Of a stretch of 60,465 bases of DNA, positions 18,475 through 27,179 are shown piece by piece. The DNA lies in NCBI GenBank assembly GCA_903833215.1, contig CAILEM010000137.1, forward strand, positions 1-60,465. The letters run 5' to 3'. The DNA is from an uncultured Armatimonadota bacterium (GTDB lineage Bacteria > Armatimonadota > Fimbriimonadia > Fimbriimonadales > Fimbriimonadaceae). The first letter of the stretch is position 1; every line of letters begins with the position of its first letter. The notes under the pieces are model-generated. The model searched no databases, was not told the origin of the DNA, and saw only the letters and a list, made by a program, of their open reading frames with translations. A program made the translations under genes and the position numbers.

Positions 18475-20319
18475 TCATCCCTTTTGCGTGCTAATCGTGA
18501 GATTCTCCGACTTCGAAACTCCGCCCGCTGTTGCGGTGATTTGTACCGTCAGCCTAGATGTGACCACCAAGGTCGTTACTGCAAATGTCGCCGCATTCTG
18601 GCCGGCTGGCACGGTAACGGTTGCAGGAACAACGGCTGAAGGCGAGTTACTCACCAAAGTCACCACCAAGCCACCGACAGGTGCGTATCCGTTCAGTGAT
18701 ATCGTTCCAGTCGCGTTGCTGCCTCCAAGCACTCGGTCCGGATGAAGAATAAGACCATGAAGGGCAGATGGGTTCAGCGTGAGGCTCGCTGACTTCGAAG
18801 TTCCGCCCAACGAAGCTGTGATCGTAACCGTGATTGGGCTTGCGACTGCTGACGCAGCGATGCTGAAGGAAGCACTGCTGTGTCCTGCTGGGACGGTAAC
18901 CGTCGCTGGAACCGTTGCCGCAGCGTTGTCGCTCGCGATTGAAACAACGACTCCTCCGACTCCGGCCGGACTGTTTAACTCGACGACTCCGGTCGCTGCC
19001 TTTCCTTCTCGGCCGTTTCCAGCGTGCACAGCCAACGAAGCCAAACCAAGTGGGTTCACGGTCAAAGCCGCGGTTTGAGTGGCAGATTCGTACGATGCCG
19101 TTATCGTCACAGCAGTTGAAGTGGTAACCGGTGTCGTCGCGACTGCGAAAGTTGCCGACATCTGACCTGCAGGAATCTTTACGCTTGTCTGAACTTGTGC
19201 GATCGTTAAGCTGCTGGCCAAGTTAACCAATGCCCCGCCTTGGGGTGCAGCACCGGAAAGAGTCACCAAGCCCGTCGTCGAAGCACCACCACCCACTCCA
19301 TTTGGGTCAAGGGTAACGGAAACCAAAGTCGCCGGAGAAACGTTTAGAGTCGTGTTGGCGGATGCATTTCCGATGGAAGCGGTTATCGTAACCGCTGTCG
19401 GAGCAGCAACACCTTGGGTTCGCAGATCAAAATCCACCGTCGTTGTTCCGTGCTTTACTTTCACCTCCCGTTCAACCTGGACAGCGTTGCTGCTGCTGAC
19501 AAGCTTCACTTCCAAACCATTGGGAGGAGCTGGAGAACTCAAAGTGAGAGTGCCCACTGCCTTTGCCCCACCAACAACGGTGGCAGGATTCACGGTAACC
19601 GAGACGGATTCCGAGGGGCTCACCACGAGTTGTGCACTCTCTGACGAATTGGCGAGATTCGCCTTGATTCGCAATTCGACTTGCTTAGTCACGGCGGTCG
19701 TACTGACGGCAAAATTGACAGAAGATTGTCCGACATCCACGGTCGCCATTGCCGGGACCGAGGCAGTAGGAGAACTGCTCGATAGACTCAGGACGACTCC
19801 TCCGGTTGGGGCTACCCCGTTGAGGGTCACCGTGGCCGTGGAGCCTTCTCCACCCGTTACAGTGGCCGGAGACAATGTAAGGGACTTGACGCCAAGACCC
19901 AAGACTACAAGCTGAGTGTGCCTGGAATGAGTTCCCAACGTCGCCGTGATCGACGCAACCGATCTTGATCCAACAATGGTGGTAGCAACCGAAAACGTTG
20001 CTTGCTTAAAGCCGGCGGCAACCGTAATCGAACCTGGAACTGTAACCGCGGCACTATCGCTTGTCAAAGAAATGACTGCTCCGGCCACAGGAGCCGGTCC
20101 ACTCAAGGTGACTGTCCCTGCGGCGATACCGCCTCCGAAGATGGAATCTGGATGGATACTAACAGCCTCTAGATGGACCTCTTGAGCCCTAAGTCCTCTC
20201 GCATGGCCAGAATATGCGTAGGCAGCAAGAGAGCAACACATCAGTGCGACCAACCATAAGCCTTTTGCGATCCTGGCGAAATTGAGTTGGGATTTTTTAG
20301 GGGTGAAATTAGGATCCAT
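18475..20319 (-). CDS. Secreted surface protein with six Ig-like repeats
   Basis: About 614 aa from ATG 20319, which has GGAG at 6-base spacing; in-frame starts exist further upstream. An N-terminal signal (LWLVALMCCSLAAYAYS) is followed by six repeats of about 90 aa with a pattern like L.PATV.GG..ATGTVTLSG.AP.GG, then VPA.VTVPAG...ATF.V. The sequence is rich in Ser, Thr, Ala and Val and poor in Cys. This is a common layout for bacterial cell-surface or adhesive proteins. There is no sortase motif, catalytic domain or C-terminal anchor. It faces a GH5 enzyme and follows the polysaccharide module, so a cell-envelope or matrix role fits. Confidence 0.7.
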   Translation of the reverse strand: MDPNFTPKKSQLNFARIAKGLWLVALMCCSLAAYAYSGHARGLRAQEVHLEAVSIHPDSIFGGGIAAGTVTLSGPAPVAGAVISLTSDSAAVTVPGSITVAAGFKQATFSVATTIVGSRSVASITATLGTHSRHTQLVVLGLGVKSLTLSPATVTGGEGSTATVTLNGVAPTGGVVLSLSSSSPTASVPAMATVDVGQSSVNFAVSTTAVTKQVELRIKANLANSSESAQLVVSPSESVSVTVNPATVVGGAKAVGTLTLSSPAPPNGLEVKLVSSSNAVQVEREVKVKHGTTTVDFDLRTQGVAAPTAVTITASIGNASANTTLNVSPATLVSVTLDPNGVGGGASTTGLVTLSGAAPQGGALVNLASSLTIAQVQTSVKIPAGQMSATFAVATTPVTTSTAVTITASYESATQTAALTVNPLGLASLAVHAGNGREGKAATGVVELNSPAGVGGVVVSIASDNAAATVPATVTVPAGHSSASFSIAASAVASPITVTITASLGGTSKSASLTLNPSALHGLILHPDRVLGGSNATGTISLNGYAPVGGLVVTLVSNSPSAVVPATVTVPAGQNAATFAVTTLVVTSRLTVQITATAGGVSKSENLTISTQKG

Positions 20320-20356
20320 GTAACACTCCATATACGTGGATTGTAGGGCCTCTGAC

Positions 20357-20599
20357 CTAAGCGAACCAGACCTTAGACTTACTGACTCTCCTATTTGAAC
20401 GAGAAAACCCCGTATAAGTTTCAGGTTCGGCAAAATTCGGTGCTCTCCCTGCGTTCATTTTCCAGGCGATTCGAACCGCATGTGCCCATGCCAGATTTGT
20501 TTCTGTGGAATACGCCTTTGACTCCTTAACAACTGCATCGAGGATCCTTTTTCTCTGCTGACTTGAAAGCCAACCACTCCAGAGTAAGGTCATCATGCC
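20357..20599 (-). CDS. Possible small hypothetical protein
   Basis: About 80 aa (MMTLLWSGWLSSQQRKRIL and onwards, rich in helix-forming residues) ending 37 bases before the surface-protein start and in the same direction. It is not recognised. It could be a small operon member or a chance open frame; the basic, evenly mixed composition is protein-like, but no clear ribosome site was found. An in-frame start at 20677 would overlap the divergent GH5 promoter. Confidence 0.3.
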   Translation of the reverse strand, partial: GMMTLLWSGWLSSQQRKRILDAVVKESKAYSTETNLAWAHAVRIAWKMNAGRAPNFAEPETYTGFSRSNRRVSKSKVWFA

Positions 20600-20677
20600 A
20601 TTGGGCGAACGCGTTAACTTATTTCCTTGCCTTTCAGGGACTGCAGGGATACAATTTGGTCTGACACCGAGGTCCAA

Positions 20678-21763
20678 ATGTCACTGAAGAACTTGAGTCT
20701 CTCCACTGTGCTGCTCTCCGCAGCCATCGTCATCGCAACGCCCACACAATCTGAGAAACCCACAACTCAGCTGCCGCAACTGCATACCAAGGGCAATCTG
20801 ATTCTCGACAGCAGTGGAAACAAGGTGCGTCTATGTGGGGTGAACTGCGCCGCCCTTGAATGGAGTTCAGATGGTGAGGGCCATATCCTCGACACCGTTC
20901 GGGTCGCGATCCATGACTGGAACTCGAACATCGTGCGAATACCCCTGGCGCAGGACCGATGGTTTGGCGTTACTCCTGAGCAGAAAGATAAGGGCATTGC
21001 TTATCGGGCACTCGTCAAGCAGGTCGTTGATTACTGTGCAACCAACCGATGCTACGTGATGCTCGATCTCCATTGGAATAATTGCAACGTTTGGGGAGCG
21101 AATATCGGTCAGCACGTGATGCCCGATATGAACAGTATCACGTTCTGGAGAAGTTGTGCGCGCGAGTACCGAAACAACCCTGCCGTCCTTTTTGACCTCT
21201 ACAATGAACCGCATAACACAACTTGGGATATCTGGCTCAAGGGAGGAGTGATCTCCGAAAACAATGGAGCCGGGGCCCGACAAGGAAGGTTCGTTCCTGT
21301 GAAGTACCAGACCCCTGGCATGCAAGCGATGCTTGATGCGGTTAGGTCGACCGGTGCCGAGAACGTGATCATTTGCGGTGGACTCGATTGGGCCTACGAC
21401 CTATCCGGGTTCCTAAAGGGATACCAACTGAAAGATCCCCTTGGTAACGGGGTGATCTACGCATGTCATGCCTACAATAACAAGGGCGAAACCATCGACA
21501 AGTGGCTCTCTCATCTTGACGCCGCCCTTCCCCACATCCCGGTGATCATGAGCGAGTTTGGTGGTCAAAACCGTGGAACGACAGTCAATCAACCCAACGC
21601 CTGGGTAGATCGCGTGATCAAGGAAATGGATAAGCGGAACTGCAACTACACCGCTTGGGACCTCCACCCTGCCGCTGGTCCCACCCTCATATCAGATTGG
21701 ACCTACAAGCCCACCCCGTCGTTTGGAGCCCTTGTGAAAGCATCGCTCGCCAAGCGAAAATAA
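20678..21763 (+). CDS. Secreted GH5-family glycoside hydrolase (cellulase-like)
   Basis: 361 aa from ATG 20678, with GAGG at 6-base spacing. The signal peptide spans residues 1 to about 22 (LSLSTVLLSAAIVIATPTQS). The GH5 TIM barrel shows the general acid/base Glu177 in DLYNEPH and the nucleophile Glu293 in VIMSEFGGQN; DLHWNN is a typical substrate-cleft segment. It should hydrolyse beta-1,4 glucan or mannan, working outside the cytoplasm. Cellulose operons usually carry a glycanase (bcsZ); this enzyme lies about 3.4 kb from the BcsB/GT2 module, which makes a link to that glycan plausible. Confidence 0.88.
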   Translation: MSLKNLSLSTVLLSAAIVIATPTQSEKPTTQLPQLHTKGNLILDSSGNKVRLCGVNCAALEWSSDGEGHILDTVRVAIHDWNSNIVRIPLAQDRWFGVTPEQKDKGIAYRALVKQVVDYCATNRCYVMLDLHWNNCNVWGANIGQHVMPDMNSITFWRSCAREYRNNPAVLFDLYNEPHNTTWDIWLKGGVISENNGAGARQGRFVPVKYQTPGMQAMLDAVRSTGAENVIICGGLDWAYDLSGFLKGYQLKDPLGNGVIYACHAYNNKGETIDKWLSHLDAALPHIPVIMSEFGGQNRGTTVNQPNAWVDRVIKEMDKRNCNYTAWDLHPAAGPTLISDWTYKPTPSFGALVKASLAKRK

Positions 21764-21780
21764 CGGCGCTGCGTGTCTCG

Positions 21781-21819
21781 CTTCTTGCTGCCGCTGTGAC
21801 TGACCAACGTTGGGTTAGC
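21781..21819 (+). repeat. Dispersed palindromic repeat, copy 1
   Basis: A 39-base sequence starting CTTCTTGCTGCCGCTG and ending GTTGGGTTAGC. It is identical to the copy at 21867-21905, 86 bases further on. The core also recurs in inverse orientation at about 28743-28790 and 29531-29576. Confidence 0.85.
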
Positions 21820-21866
21820 AGAGTTGCGGCCTGTCCGAATCCGGTGTGAGGGCGAGGCGTGCCTGG

Positions 21867-21905
21867 CTTCTTGCTGCCGCTGTGACTGACCAACGTTGGG
21901 TTAGC
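21867..21905 (+). repeat. Dispersed palindromic repeat, copy 2
   Basis: An exact second copy of 21781-21819. Its flanks (GCGTGCC before, GGGGCACGCCCCGCCCCTAC after) recur beside the other copies, so the full unit is longer than 39 bases, about 60-75. Confidence 0.85.
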
Positions 21906-21934
21906 GGGGCACGCCCCGCCCCTACACCGGAAAA

Positions 21935-21974
21935 TACAAAGTGGCCCGTCTCGTATGAGACGGGCCACTTTGTA
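21935..21974. terminator. Bidirectional hairpin terminator
   Basis: A perfect 18-bp inverted repeat (TACAAAGTGGCCCGTCTC, loop GTAT, then the exact inverse). On the minus strand it is followed by TTTTCC. It sits between the converging GH5 and RRM genes and probably ends both transcripts. Confidence 0.85.
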
Positions 21975-21996
21975 TTTGTTCAGTTAGCTGAACAAA

Positions 21997-22359
21997 TTAC
22001 CAGCGGTTGCCGCTGGATCGACCGCCGCCGTAGCTGCTGCCGCCGCCGCTCGATCGGCCGCCACCGCCGCCGCCGTAACCACCACCGCTGCCGCCTGGGC
22101 GACCGCCACCACCACCGCCGCCGGTGCGGTTCTCACGAGGCTTGGCCTCGTTAACGGTCAGAGTTCGACCGTCCATCTGGACAGAATTCTTGTCAGCAAT
22201 AGCTGTTTCCATCTGCTCGGCATCAACGTCAACGAAGCCGAAACCACGACCCTCGACGATGCGAGCGTTGGTTGCGCCGTAGTTGGCGAAGTGAGCTGTG
22301 AGCTGCGACTCAGTCGCTGAGTAAGGCAGGTTGCCTACATAAAGTGTTTTGATAGCCAT
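21997..22359 (-). CDS. RRM-type glycine-rich RNA-binding protein
   Basis: 120 aa. Residues 1-75 form one RNA-recognition motif with RNP2 (TLYVGNLPY) and RNP1 (GRGFGFVDV). The remainder is a Gly/Arg/Ser-rich tail with GGYGGGGGG-type runs, as in cyanobacterial and other bacterial Rbp proteins. It should bind single-stranded RNA, and relatives are often cold-induced. The start is well supported by GGAGA 9 bases upstream. It ends at the strong terminator 21935-21974. The long upstream gap may include a leader, but no structure is convincing. Confidence 0.92.
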   Translation of the reverse strand: MAIKTLYVGNLPYSATESQLTAHFANYGATNARIVEGRGFGFVDVDAEQMETAIADKNSVQMDGRTLTVNEAKPRENRTGGGGGGGRPGGSGGGYGGGGGGRSSGGGSSYGGGRSSGNRW

Positions 22360-22849
22360 GTGACTTGTATCTCCCGATATTCAATTGTTCCGGTTCAAGA
22401 GCAGAAGGGCAAAGTAGAGAACCGGCCAGGAGGCGGGAGCCAAACGAAGTCCGTACCGTTGGATCGTAACGGCCAATAATACCCGAATGCGGAAGGTGCA
22501 TGGGAAAATTACCTGGAAATGACGGATCTGGCCGGTGATTCTTGACGGTCAGATCCACATCGATCGACCGCTATTTCTTTGACCTTAGGCGGACAACCGT
22601 GATCGAGAAGGCAGGAAAGTTATGCTGAAATCCCCCGTCACCGACTTCAATCTTGATTGCTTGGGACCAACTTTCTTAGGTGCATGAATGGAGTTCAATT
22701 CCTACGGTTCCCCAACCATTTGCTCAAGGTCAGCAACCGATTGCAGTTGTTGTGTTCCACTCAAATTCACACGAGTTTCATTTGATCTCGAAGGAACGAA
22801 CCCCAAGACGAAGTGGAGCAGATTCGTCTTGGGCATCCGTGATCGCTAG
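22360..22849. other. Intergenic region, 490 bases
   Basis: Upstream of the RRM gene and downstream of the nucleotidase gene, both leftward. It should hold the RRM promoter and an untranslated leader. TATTAT occurs around 22477 on the minus strand as a weak -10 candidate. No repeats or conserved coding region were recognised. Confidence 0.4.
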
Positions 22850-24388
22850 CTACTGTACGTGCACTCGATTTGGCGACTCGGCCTTTACGGGAGTGTGAGG
22901 TTTGACGTAATCAATGAGTGCGTCAAGGTCGATTAGCCCCGTCTCCAAACGTGCCCCTTTGGCAGCCTTCAACACGTTATGCGCATCTCCACCGTTGGCG
23001 GTGAAGTTCAGCAAGGTCACTTTGTAGGTTTTCGCGAGATCAAGGGACTGACCGTCAATCTTGATGTCAGAAACTCGTGCCCCTGCTGGTTTGCTTCGAT
23101 CCATCGAATAAGAACTTCCCTTCGAAGGTGTGAGTGACCCGCCCGTTCCGATACCTTCCTCAATCGCACCCTTGATCTCTTCACCTGTAAGGTCGAGAAC
23201 AACCAAGGTGTTGCCAAAAGGCTCTATCGAAATAAGCTGCCCATACGTGATCTTCCCTGGCTCAAGAGCTCCACGGACGCCACCAGAGTTGATGAAGGCG
23301 ACCTGCGATCCGCTCTTTGCGGTGGCCGATTGCATCGCATCGGCAATGACGTCTGCCATCGGGCTATCGCTGCCGCCTGGTGCCTCCTTTGACAATCCCG
23401 TCGAAGTCTGGCCGATTGGTTGACCCTCTAGTGCTGTGATCGGGCGCTTAAACGCAGCGACCATAGAGGCGACGTCCTTATCCTCGGGGATGGATGAATC
23501 CATGACGATCGGTTTCGCGTTGCTCCACTTCTTGAGGTGCCCTTTTGCGTCGAACTCAAGCGTGATGTGGCCAAACACCTTCCCCCACTCCCAAACCTGT
23601 ACGATCGGCACATCAATGCCATCCGCGTTCTTTACGATTGTCGGATACTGCCCCTGCGACTTGGGCCAACCTGGAAGATCTGGCGTGCCAAGCGGCGTGT
23701 GCGAGTGCCCCCCAACAACGAAGCAAACTCCGTGCAGCGTTTTGACGAGCGCCTGGTCCTCGTCATAGCCGATGTGCGTCACCAGCAGAATCTTGTGAAT
23801 GCCTTGAGCCTGGAGTGCATTGATGGAACTCTGTACCGAGTCGTGCAGGTCCTTTAGCTTGACCGTCGGGCCTGGTGAACTTATGTTCAAGACTGTTGGC
23901 GTAGTCGCCCCCACGATGCCAAATCTCTCTCCTCCAATGGTTACCACAGCCGAGTCGTGAATCGTGTCTTTCAGAGCGGGCTCGCCAGTCAGATCCAGAT
24001 TTGAACTCAACAAGGGAAAATTCGCCATCGAAGCAAAGGTGCCCAACGGCTTGGGTCCGCGATCGAATTCATGATTGCCAACCGCCATTGCGTCGTAGTG
24101 GACAGCATTCATAAACGCAACGTCAGCAAGACCCTCATACGTGTTAAAGAAGAGCGTGCCCTGAAATGTATCGCCCCCGTTAAGCAGCAGAACATTCGGC
24201 TCCGTCGCACGGGCTCGTTTGATGATCGTAGCCTGTCGCGCGTAGCTGCCATAGCCTTGGCCTTTGATCTTCGTGGCTTCGATGTGAGCGTGAAGGTCGT
24301 TGCTGTGAAGCAAGGTGATCGTGATCGGCTTGTCGGCAAGCGCAAGAGACGAGGCAAACAAAGAGAGAGCTACTACCCAACGGCGCAT
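22850..24388 (-). CDS. UshA-like 5'-nucleotidase / metallophosphatase, exported
   Basis: 512 aa. The signal peptide is MRRWVVALSLFASSLALA. The N-terminal metallophosphatase domain carries HSNDLHAH, NGGDTFQG, GNHEFDRG and a late GGHSHTPLG, all metal-binding motifs. The C-terminal 5'-nucleotidase domain (about 320-500) has INSGGVRGAL and the substrate-stacking segment NFTANGGDAHNVL. It should dephosphorylate nucleotides or cyclic nucleotides outside the cytoplasm for phosphate or nucleoside salvage. The gene stands alone, with the DinB-like gene diverging upstream. Confidence 0.92.
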   Translation of the reverse strand: MRRWVVALSLFASSLALADKPITITLLHSNDLHAHIEATKIKGQGYGSYARQATIIKRARATEPNVLLLNGGDTFQGTLFFNTYEGLADVAFMNAVHYDAMAVGNHEFDRGPKPLGTFASMANFPLLSSNLDLTGEPALKDTIHDSAVVTIGGERFGIVGATTPTVLNISSPGPTVKLKDLHDSVQSSINALQAQGIHKILLVTHIGYDEDQALVKTLHGVCFVVGGHSHTPLGTPDLPGWPKSQGQYPTIVKNADGIDVPIVQVWEWGKVFGHITLEFDAKGHLKKWSNAKPIVMDSSIPEDKDVASMVAAFKRPITALEGQPIGQTSTGLSKEAPGGSDSPMADVIADAMQSATAKSGSQVAFINSGGVRGALEPGKITYGQLISIEPFGNTLVVLDLTGEEIKGAIEEGIGTGGSLTPSKGSSYSMDRSKPAGARVSDIKIDGQSLDLAKTYKVTLLNFTANGGDAHNVLKAAKGARLETGLIDLDALIDYVKPHTPVKAESPNRVHVQ

Positions 24389-24516
24389 GGCATTGATTCT
24401 GACTGGTTAAAGCGATGAAGAAACTGGAAAAAACACCGAATTCGGGTGTTGCAGAAATTTGAAGCGTCTGCGATAATAGTCGACATGCGTCTACTATATA
24501 AACGCACGAGGAAAAC

Positions 24517-24993
24517 ATGAGAATTCAAGACTCCATTATTGAAAACACACAAGCTGCGGCCAACGAAGCCTTTCGTTACGCCGCCGCCGTTCCTAGCGAA
24601 AAGCTCAATTGGTCTCCACTGGATGTCGGTCGATCTGTTCTCGACCAGATTCAAGAGCTAGCAAAATGCCCCGACTGGGCATACACGCTCGTATCGGGTG
24701 AAGATATGCCAGAGATGAACGAGGAATCTATGGCCGCTTACAAAGCTGAGATCGCAACATGGGACACGGTTGACGTCTGCAAAGCCGAATGCCAGAAGCG
24801 CCTAGAGAAATTGTTCGAACTCTACCGAAACTTGCCCGACGAGAGGCTTGCCGAAACCAAGTGGCTACCGTACGGCGGGGGGAAAGACTTTACGATGGAA
24901 GAAATGATGTCGTACCCCCACTGGAACTTCACCTACCACGCCGGCCAGATCGCATACATCCAAACGCTCTACGGCGACAAAGAGATGTACTGA
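24517..24993 (+). CDS. DinB-like four-helix protein
   Basis: 158 aa, preceded by GAGG at 6-base spacing. Helical throughout, with SEKLNWSPLDVGRSVLDQIQ near the N-terminus and YPHWNFTYHAGQIAYIQTL near the C-terminus, which is the DinB/YfiT signature in which an H-x3-H cluster binds a metal. One of the usual N-terminal histidines appears to be replaced (QIQEL). The family includes thiol transferases and proteins of unknown activity, so no reaction is assigned. Confidence 0.75.
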   Translation: MRIQDSIIENTQAAANEAFRYAAAVPSEKLNWSPLDVGRSVLDQIQELAKCPDWAYTLVSGEDMPEMNEESMAAYKAEIATWDTVDVCKAECQKRLEKLFELYRNLPDERLAETKWLPYGGGKDFTMEEMMSYPHWNFTYHAGQIAYIQTLYGDKEMY

Positions 24994-25049
24994 TATTGGG
25001 TCTTGCATGAACTGAGTCACTGAGTAATCGGAAGTGACAGCACCTGATC

Positions 25050-25075
25050 CGTAGTCGGCGGTGATCGTACCGACG
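25050..25075 (+). repeat. REP-like 26-base repeat, copy A
   Basis: Contains GTAGTCGGCGGTGATCGTAC then CGACG. Five copies occur in the window (also 34858, 34955, 36625 and 51036), all between genes and in both orientations. Confidence 0.8.
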
Positions 25076-25193
25076 TCCGGAACGTGTAATGGGTTATGCG
25101 CTGATGTTTCCAGCCCAGGCCGTAGATAGAGGCTGGAGGCTTCGGCGCTGGGTGGTGCCGCTCGGGGCGAAGGTTGTGCGCTAAACTCCCGTC

Positions 25194-26255
25194 GTGGACC
25201 CAGTACGAATTGGCTTCGTCGGTGTCGGGAATATGGGACAAGCCGCCCATCTTCGGAACTATGCTTCTATTGATGGCTGCGAGGTCGTCGCGATTGCCGA
25301 ACCCAGGCCGAACTTGGCGGCTGAAGTTGCCGCCAAGTTTGCCGTTAAGAACACTTATCCAGACGCCGACTCGATGATGGCGAACGAGCAAATTGATGCG
25401 CTCGTCGCCATCCAACCGTTCGACAGACACGGTTCGATCGTCAAGCCGCTGTATCGATTCGGCAAGCCGATTCTCACGGAAAAGCCTTTGGCCTCATCGC
25501 TCGAAGTCGCAACTGAAATGCTCGACGCCCTCAAACTGGGCGGCTCTTTTCACATGGTCGGCTACCACAAGCGAAGCGATCCTGCCACCGAAGCCGCCAA
25601 AGCCGAAATTGACCGTTTGAAGACCACCGGTGAACTTGGTCGGATGAGATACATCCGAATCACCATGCCAGAAGGAGACTGGATTGCTTCGGGCTTCAAT
25701 GAACTGATTCATTCTGACGAAGCCATTCCGGTGACAGATGCAGATAGGCGTCCGTCAGACATGGCCCGAGAGACATTCTCCGAATACGTTTCCTTCGTGA
25801 ACTATTACATTCACCAAGTGAATCTCCTCAGGCACCTGTTTGGAGAACTGTATCGAGTGACCTATGCCGAAGCCAGTGGCGTTCTCATGGCCGTAGAGAC
25901 CGTGTCGGGCATCGCGGGAACTCTGGAAATGACTCCCTACCGAACCCTAACCGATTGGCAAGAATCCGCACTCGTCGGATTTGATCACGGGTACGTAAAG
26001 TTGAATCTTCCGGCCCCCCTTGCCCTCAATCGCCCTGGGAGCTTGGAGATCATGCGAGATCGACCCGGTCAGGTGAGTCAAATCATCCATCCCCAACTAC
26101 CCTGGGTTCACGCCATGAGGCGACAAGCCGAGAACTTCATCGCATCGGTACAAGGAGTCCGCCCCCCACCGTGTGAGGCGGCCGAAGCCCTTGAGGATCT
26201 GCGCATGGCCAAACAGTATGTAGAATTGAGGAACCGCGCCAAAGCTAGCGGCTGA
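25194..26255 (+). CDS. Gfo/Idh/MocA-family oxidoreductase
   Basis: 353 aa from GTG. The N-terminal Rossmann fold has GFVGVGNMGQAAHLRNY and CEVVAIAEPR, typical NAD(P)-binding elements; EKPLA is the conserved lysine motif of the family. The C-terminal alpha/beta domain follows from about residue 125. It is probably a sugar or cyclitol dehydrogenase of the cytosol. It converges on dppA with a two-base gap between stops. Confidence 0.88.
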   Translation: MDPVRIGFVGVGNMGQAAHLRNYASIDGCEVVAIAEPRPNLAAEVAAKFAVKNTYPDADSMMANEQIDALVAIQPFDRHGSIVKPLYRFGKPILTEKPLASSLEVATEMLDALKLGGSFHMVGYHKRSDPATEAAKAEIDRLKTTGELGRMRYIRITMPEGDWIASGFNELIHSDEAIPVTDADRRPSDMARETFSEYVSFVNYYIHQVNLLRHLFGELYRVTYAEASGVLMAVETVSGIAGTLEMTPYRTLTDWQESALVGFDHGYVKLNLPAPLALNRPGSLEIMRDRPGQVSQIIHPQLPWVHAMRRQAENFIASVQGVRPPPCEAAEALEDLRMAKQYVELRNRAKASG

Positions 26256-26257
26256 AA

Positions 26258-27082
26258 CTACACCGTATAGTCCCAAACCTGGTTCCAAGCCGTCATCCAA
26301 TCGGAACCTCGACTGACGACCGTCAGCGGGTCGGGAAATTCGACGCCGGGTCTTCCCTTCCATTTGGCGGCATGGTCGACGGTTCCAATCTCAATCGTAA
26401 TGGATGTCGGCTTTGCGGGAACATAGGGCATCACGTTCTTACGATTCTCAATCGCCTCCTTGGCACCTCGCTCGATCATTTGTCGGGCTCGGACCGGTGG
26501 TATCTGGCGCGCTGAATACCGCGTCAGCCCCTTCTTGACGGCGACAGTCGTGAGACCAGGTCCGATCAACGCAGCGGACTCAATGCACGTGGCCGTATCG
26601 CCGGTGACAAGGACGCACGGCACACCGTAATGTCCACAGAGGGCAGCATTTATTCCGACTTCACCGACGTAGGTGTCGTTGAACCGAAGGTGTCGCCACT
26701 GGGTCGTCGAAATGGTGTGGCACAGAACACCATCGGGAGTAGCAGCGCGCGCATGCATTCCGACGAGCAAACATGCATCGCAACCAGTTTCCAGCATGTC
26801 AACATACCGAGACCACGGATGGTGGGCAACCCATTCGCAATCCGGGTCCAGCAGCTCGGGGATCAGCGAGTTGAACGTCCAACCACCACCCGCGCCGTGA
26901 CAATCGACAACGTGGATCTCTGTCGCCCCCGCGGCTTTGGCACCGCGAACGGCAGCATTGATCTCTTCCGTATACAGTCTTCGGCACTCTTCAAACATCG
27001 GATCGCCACCGGTGACCTGGTTCCAGACCACAATTCCCGAGACGCCTTCCATGTCGGTCATGATCAAAACTCGCATAAGCAT
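26258..27082 (-). CDS. dppA: D-aminopeptidase, M55 family (DppA-like)
   Basis: 274 aa, the normal length for DppA. The zinc-binding N-terminus (RVLIMTDMEGVSGIV) and EIHVVDCHGAGGGWTFNSL match the M55 pattern of D.EG and the later H/N ligands; LLVGMHARA is also conserved. It should release D-amino acids from the N-terminus of peptides, for example peptidoglycan fragments. It is cytosolic, with no signal peptide. Confidence 0.88.
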   Translation of the reverse strand: MLMRVLIMTDMEGVSGIVVWNQVTGGDPMFEECRRLYTEEINAAVRGAKAAGATEIHVVDCHGAGGGWTFNSLIPELLDPDCEWVAHHPWSRYVDMLETGCDACLLVGMHARAATPDGVLCHTISTTQWRHLRFNDTYVGEVGINAALCGHYGVPCVLVTGDTATCIESAALIGPGLTTVAVKKGLTRYSARQIPPVRARQMIERGAKEAIENRKNVMPYVPAKPTSITIEIGTVDHAAKWKGRPGVEFPDPLTVVSRGSDWMTAWNQVWDYTV

Positions 27083-27179
27083 TAGGCTAGCCGAATCGCC
27101 CTCATAAAATCCTCATGTTGATCCTCGAAACTATCGTGCATTCGGGCCACTGGCCAAACTCAAAAAGGAACGACAAACC

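Noticed and set aside
21781-21905. Possible CRISPR-like array
   Set aside because: Only two repeat copies are present with one spacer, no cas genes are nearby, and inverse copies elsewhere fit a dispersed repeat.
22680-22898. A small plus-strand frame in the gap between the RRM and nucleotidase genes
   Set aside because: It overlaps the nucleotidase C-terminus and has no ribosome site or family feature.
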